From JAWLFY01 sp964462125 (GTDB lineage: Bacteria > Planctomycetota > Planctomycetia > Pirellulales > Pirellulaceae): a stretch of 8,165 nucleotides of DNA. This document shows positions 5,967-8,165 of this stretch, one piece after another. Where the stretch lies: the NCBI GenBank assembly GCA_964462125.1, contig CAYWXT010000251.1:1-8165 (forward strand), in the 5' to 3' direction. Position 1 is the first letter of the stretch. The number at the start of each line of letters is the position of its first letter. Below the pieces are notes generated by a model, which was given only the letters and a program-made list of their open reading frames with translations, did no database searches and had not been told where the DNA came from. The position numbers and the translations under genes are program-made.

Positions 5967-6916
5967 GGCGGCACGCGTACCACCGAAGCGAATCAACAAG
6001 AGAATCACGAATGCCCCTGACCTTCACCAAGCCGAACCGCATCGCCTTGAAGTCGCACCCCGAGTTTTCCGAGAAGTGGGTTCAGGATCGAATCATTGAG
6101 GATCCATCGCTGCTCGGACTCGGCGAGCTAGACCTGGTCACAGCGGAGAAAATTCAGCCGAAGGCCGGGCGGCTCGACCTTTTGCTGCATGACGAGCAAC
6201 TCAATCGACGCTACGAGATCGAACTGATGCTCGGTGCAACCGACGCCAGCCACATCGTTCGCTGCATCGAGTATTGGGATATCGAGCGACGGAGGTATCC
6301 GGCTTACGAGCACGTTGCAGTGCTAGTCGCGGAGGACATTACGTCCCGGTTCCTGAACGTGCTCTCGCTCCTCGCAGGCAACATCCCCTTCATTGCGCTC
6401 CAGTTGGTCGCGCTTCAGGTGGATGACAAGATCGTGGTCCATTTCGTTCAAGTGCTCGACCATACCTCTTTGCGATCGGACGACACTTACGAATTGGGAA
6501 ATTCGTCCGCTGGGGTATCTACCGACCGGGATTATTGGGAGAAGCGGGCGTCTACACAGACGATGCAGTGCTGCGATTCGCTACTGGAGATCATGCAACA
6601 GATCACCGGTCGAGATTACACTCTAAGGTATCGCAAACGCATTATCGATGTGACGGCATCCGGCGATACCCAAGCCCGGATTTGGATCATTCCCCGGAAG
6701 ACTCTCGTGCGTATCGGTGGCTACGTGTCTGACCCTGAGGCATGGGTCAAGCGGTTCGATGATCTGGGGCAGAACGCCTCGCTACGGCGGGGGAACAAGG
6801 CAGCGCTCGTGTCGTTCAAGCCGAGCGAACTGGTCTCGCAGGAGGGATTGCTGCGTGAGTTTCTCGCTGATGCGTCGGGAGGCGATGAGTCGAGCGATGC
6901 AGCAAACGAAGAGTGA
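5963..6916 (+). CDS. Accessory protein between hsdS and hsdR, putative PD-(D/E)XK-like nuclease
   Basis: This protein of up to 317 residues has no signal or membrane segment. Residues about 33-165 look like a restriction-endonuclease fold: helix (WVQDRIIEDPSLLGLGEL), strand with GRLDLLL (Asp72), strand with RYEIELMLG (Glu85, Glu87), then a conserved-looking helix SHIVRCIEYWDIERRRYP and strand VAVLVAEDIT. Asp72 and Glu85 fit the PD-(D/E)XK pattern, but the usual Lys is Glu87, so activity is uncertain. I recall similar uncharacterised proteins in many bacteria. The C-terminal part (about 195-305) is a separate alpha/beta region of unknown role. ATG 5963 overlaps the hsdS stop as ATGA with AGG four bases upstream. 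ATG 6011 (residue 17) is a strong alternative, since the first 16 residues look unstructured. Its place inside the operon suggests co-expression with restriction-modification. Alternatives are a regulator or a structural partner of HsdR. Confidence 0.85.
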   Translation: MRRHAYHRSESTRESRMPLTFTKPNRIALKSHPEFSEKWVQDRIIEDPSLLGLGELDLVTAEKIQPKAGRLDLLLHDEQLNRRYEIELMLGATDASHIVRCIEYWDIERRRYPAYEHVAVLVAEDITSRFLNVLSLLAGNIPFIALQLVALQVDDKIVVHFVQVLDHTSLRSDDTYELGNSSAGVSTDRDYWEKRASTQTMQCCDSLLEIMQQITGRDYTLRYRKRIIDVTASGDTQARIWIIPRKTLVRIGGYVSDPEAWVKRFDDLGQNASLRRGNKAALVSFKPSELVSQEGLLREFLADASGGDESSDAANEE

Positions 6917-6926
6917 GTGACCATCC

Positions 6927-8165
6927 GTGGCGATCAATGAAACGACTATCGAACTGGCCGCTCTCAAGTGGTTTTCCGAACTCGGCTACGCCACGGCTCA
7001 CGGTCCGGAGATCGCCCCGGAAGGACACACGCAGGAGCGGGACTCGTTTGGTGATGTGTTGCTAGCGCAGCGATTGCGAGAGGCGATTCATCGGCTCAAT
7101 CCCGACGTGCCGAGCGATGGGTTGGACGAAGCGTTCCGAAAGGTCTCGCTGCTCGATGGCCCCACGTTGATCGCTCGCAATCGCCAGTTCCACAACTGGC
7201 TCCGGGATGGGGTCGAGGTCGAATACCGCCGCCCTGATGGCTCAATCAAGGGCGATCGCGTACGGTTGGTCGATTTCGATGATCCGGCCAACAACGATTT
7301 CCTGGCCGTCAGCCAGTTCGCCGTCCGCGAAGGAAGCCACATACGCATTCCCGACGTCGTCGTCTTCGTCAACGGCTTGCCGCTGGCCGTGTTTGAACTA
7401 AAGAACCCCGGTGACGAAAACGCGACGATCGACAACGCTTTCCAGCAGCTGGAAACGTACAAAGCCCAAATCCCTGCGCTTTTTGACTACAACGAGTTGC
7501 TCGCCATCAGCGACGGAGGCAACGCGCGGCTCGGATCACTGACGGCCGGGATGGAATGGTTCAAACCCTGGCCGACGATCGACGACGAAAAACCGGTCAA
7601 GGGCAAGCTGCCGCTGGAGACTCTGATTCGGGGAGCGTTTGCCAAGGAGCGGTTGCTGACGTTGGTGCGGAGCTTCGTGCTATTCGAGGACGACTCGGAC
7701 AGCGACCAAGTCTTCAAGATCTTGGCAGGCTACCATCAGTTCCACGCCGCGATTGCCGCCGTCAGCGAAACCGTGCGGGCCAGCCAAGTCGCCGCGACGA
7801 CGATGCACATCGCTGAGCCGGAAGGCCGCTTCTGGGCCGGGCGGATGGAAGGGGGGCAGCCCGGAGACCAGCGCTGCGGCGTTGTTTGGCACACCCAGGG
7901 CAGCGGCAAAAGTTTCACCATGCTGTTCTATGCCGGAATGGTGATCCGCCATCCGGAGATGCGAAACCCGACGATTGTCGTACTGACCGACCGCAATGAC
8001 CTGGACGACCAACTATTCGGCCAGTTCCAGCGATGCAGCGAGATTCTGCGTCAAAAGCCGGTGCAAGCTGAGTCAGTCGAACACTTGCGCGAACTGCTCA
8101 AGGTCGGTTCCGGCGGCGTGGTCTTCACGACGGTTCACAAGTTCGCCGAGGAGACGGGGCAGTTC
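6927..8165 (+). CDS. hsdR: Type I restriction-modification system, restriction and translocase subunit HsdR (3' end outside window)
   Basis: HsdR joins HsdM and HsdS to cut unmethylated DNA after ATP-driven translocation. The window holds 413 codons, about 40% of the usual thousand or so. The N-terminal nuclease domain (about 1-240) has Asp143 in RIPDVVVFV, Glu157-x-Lys159 in VFELKNP and Q-x-x-x-Y at 174-178, the full PD-(D/E)XK plus QxxxY signature. The translocase follows: WHTQGSGKSF (321-330) is the Walker A loop and VVLTDRNDLDDQLF (351-364) is motif Ia. The DEAD-like motif II and later motifs lie beyond the window. The start must be GTG 6927, because an in-frame stop sits at 6918-6920 and the conserved frame begins at once. 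The gap to the preceding stop is 10 bp with only a weak ribosome site, so coupled translation is likely. All visible catalytic residues are intact. Confidence 0.95.
   Translation, partial: MAINETTIELAALKWFSELGYATAHGPEIAPEGHTQERDSFGDVLLAQRLREAIHRLNPDVPSDGLDEAFRKVSLLDGPTLIARNRQFHNWLRDGVEVEYRRPDGSIKGDRVRLVDFDDPANNDFLAVSQFAVREGSHIRIPDVVVFVNGLPLAVFELKNPGDENATIDNAFQQLETYKAQIPALFDYNELLAISDGGNARLGSLTAGMEWFKPWPTIDDEKPVKGKLPLETLIRGAFAKERLLTLVRSFVLFEDDSDSDQVFKILAGYHQFHAAIAAVSETVRASQVAATTMHIAEPEGRFWAGRMEGGQPGDQRCGVVWHTQGSGKSFTMLFYAGMVIRHPEMRNPTIVVLTDRNDLDDQLFGQFQRCSEILRQKPVQAESVEHLRELLKVGSGGVVFTTVHKFAEETGQF

Overview
The window looks like a moderately GC-rich bacterial chromosome, most likely a planctomycete (Planctomycetota). 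That is a tentative guess from the short intergenic repeats, the style of the proteins, the tRNA without an encoded CCA end and the STAS protein; no single marker proves it. It has a housekeeping-looking left end (tandem repeat, STAS protein gene, tRNA-Asn) and an accessory region to the right that looks like part of a defence island.

Left end (1-792): about 2.6 copies of a 39-41 bp tandem repeat, a small gene for an anti-anti-sigma-like STAS protein (213-599), then a tRNA-Asn(GTT) gene (720-792) with a good sigma70-type promoter (649-677) and a hairpin in its leader.

Middle (793-3190): mostly non-coding or decayed DNA around one minus-strand gene (1319-2347). Its product ends in an R-x4-H motif of the Apea-like HEPN type, known from RNA-cutting defence and toxin proteins. 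Near-identical 44-bp repeats built on three GTTAAC boxes lie in direct orientation on each side (996-1039 and 2748-2791). A minus-strand remnant of an rve/DDE transposase (about 2846-3025) follows the right copy, so the area has a history of DNA movement.

Right part (3191-8165): a type I restriction-modification operon on the plus strand, in the order hsdM, hsdS, an accessory gene, hsdR. hsdM and hsdS overlap by 11 bp, hsdS and the accessory gene meet at ATGA, and hsdR starts with GTG 10 bp further on; hsdR runs off the window end. HsdM and HsdS would form the sequence-specific adenine methyltransferase, and HsdR adds the nuclease and ATP-driven translocase. The accessory protein has a plausible PD-(D/E)XK-like nuclease core and is the least understood part of the operon. 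Together with the HEPN gene it is the best candidate here for an under-described defence component.
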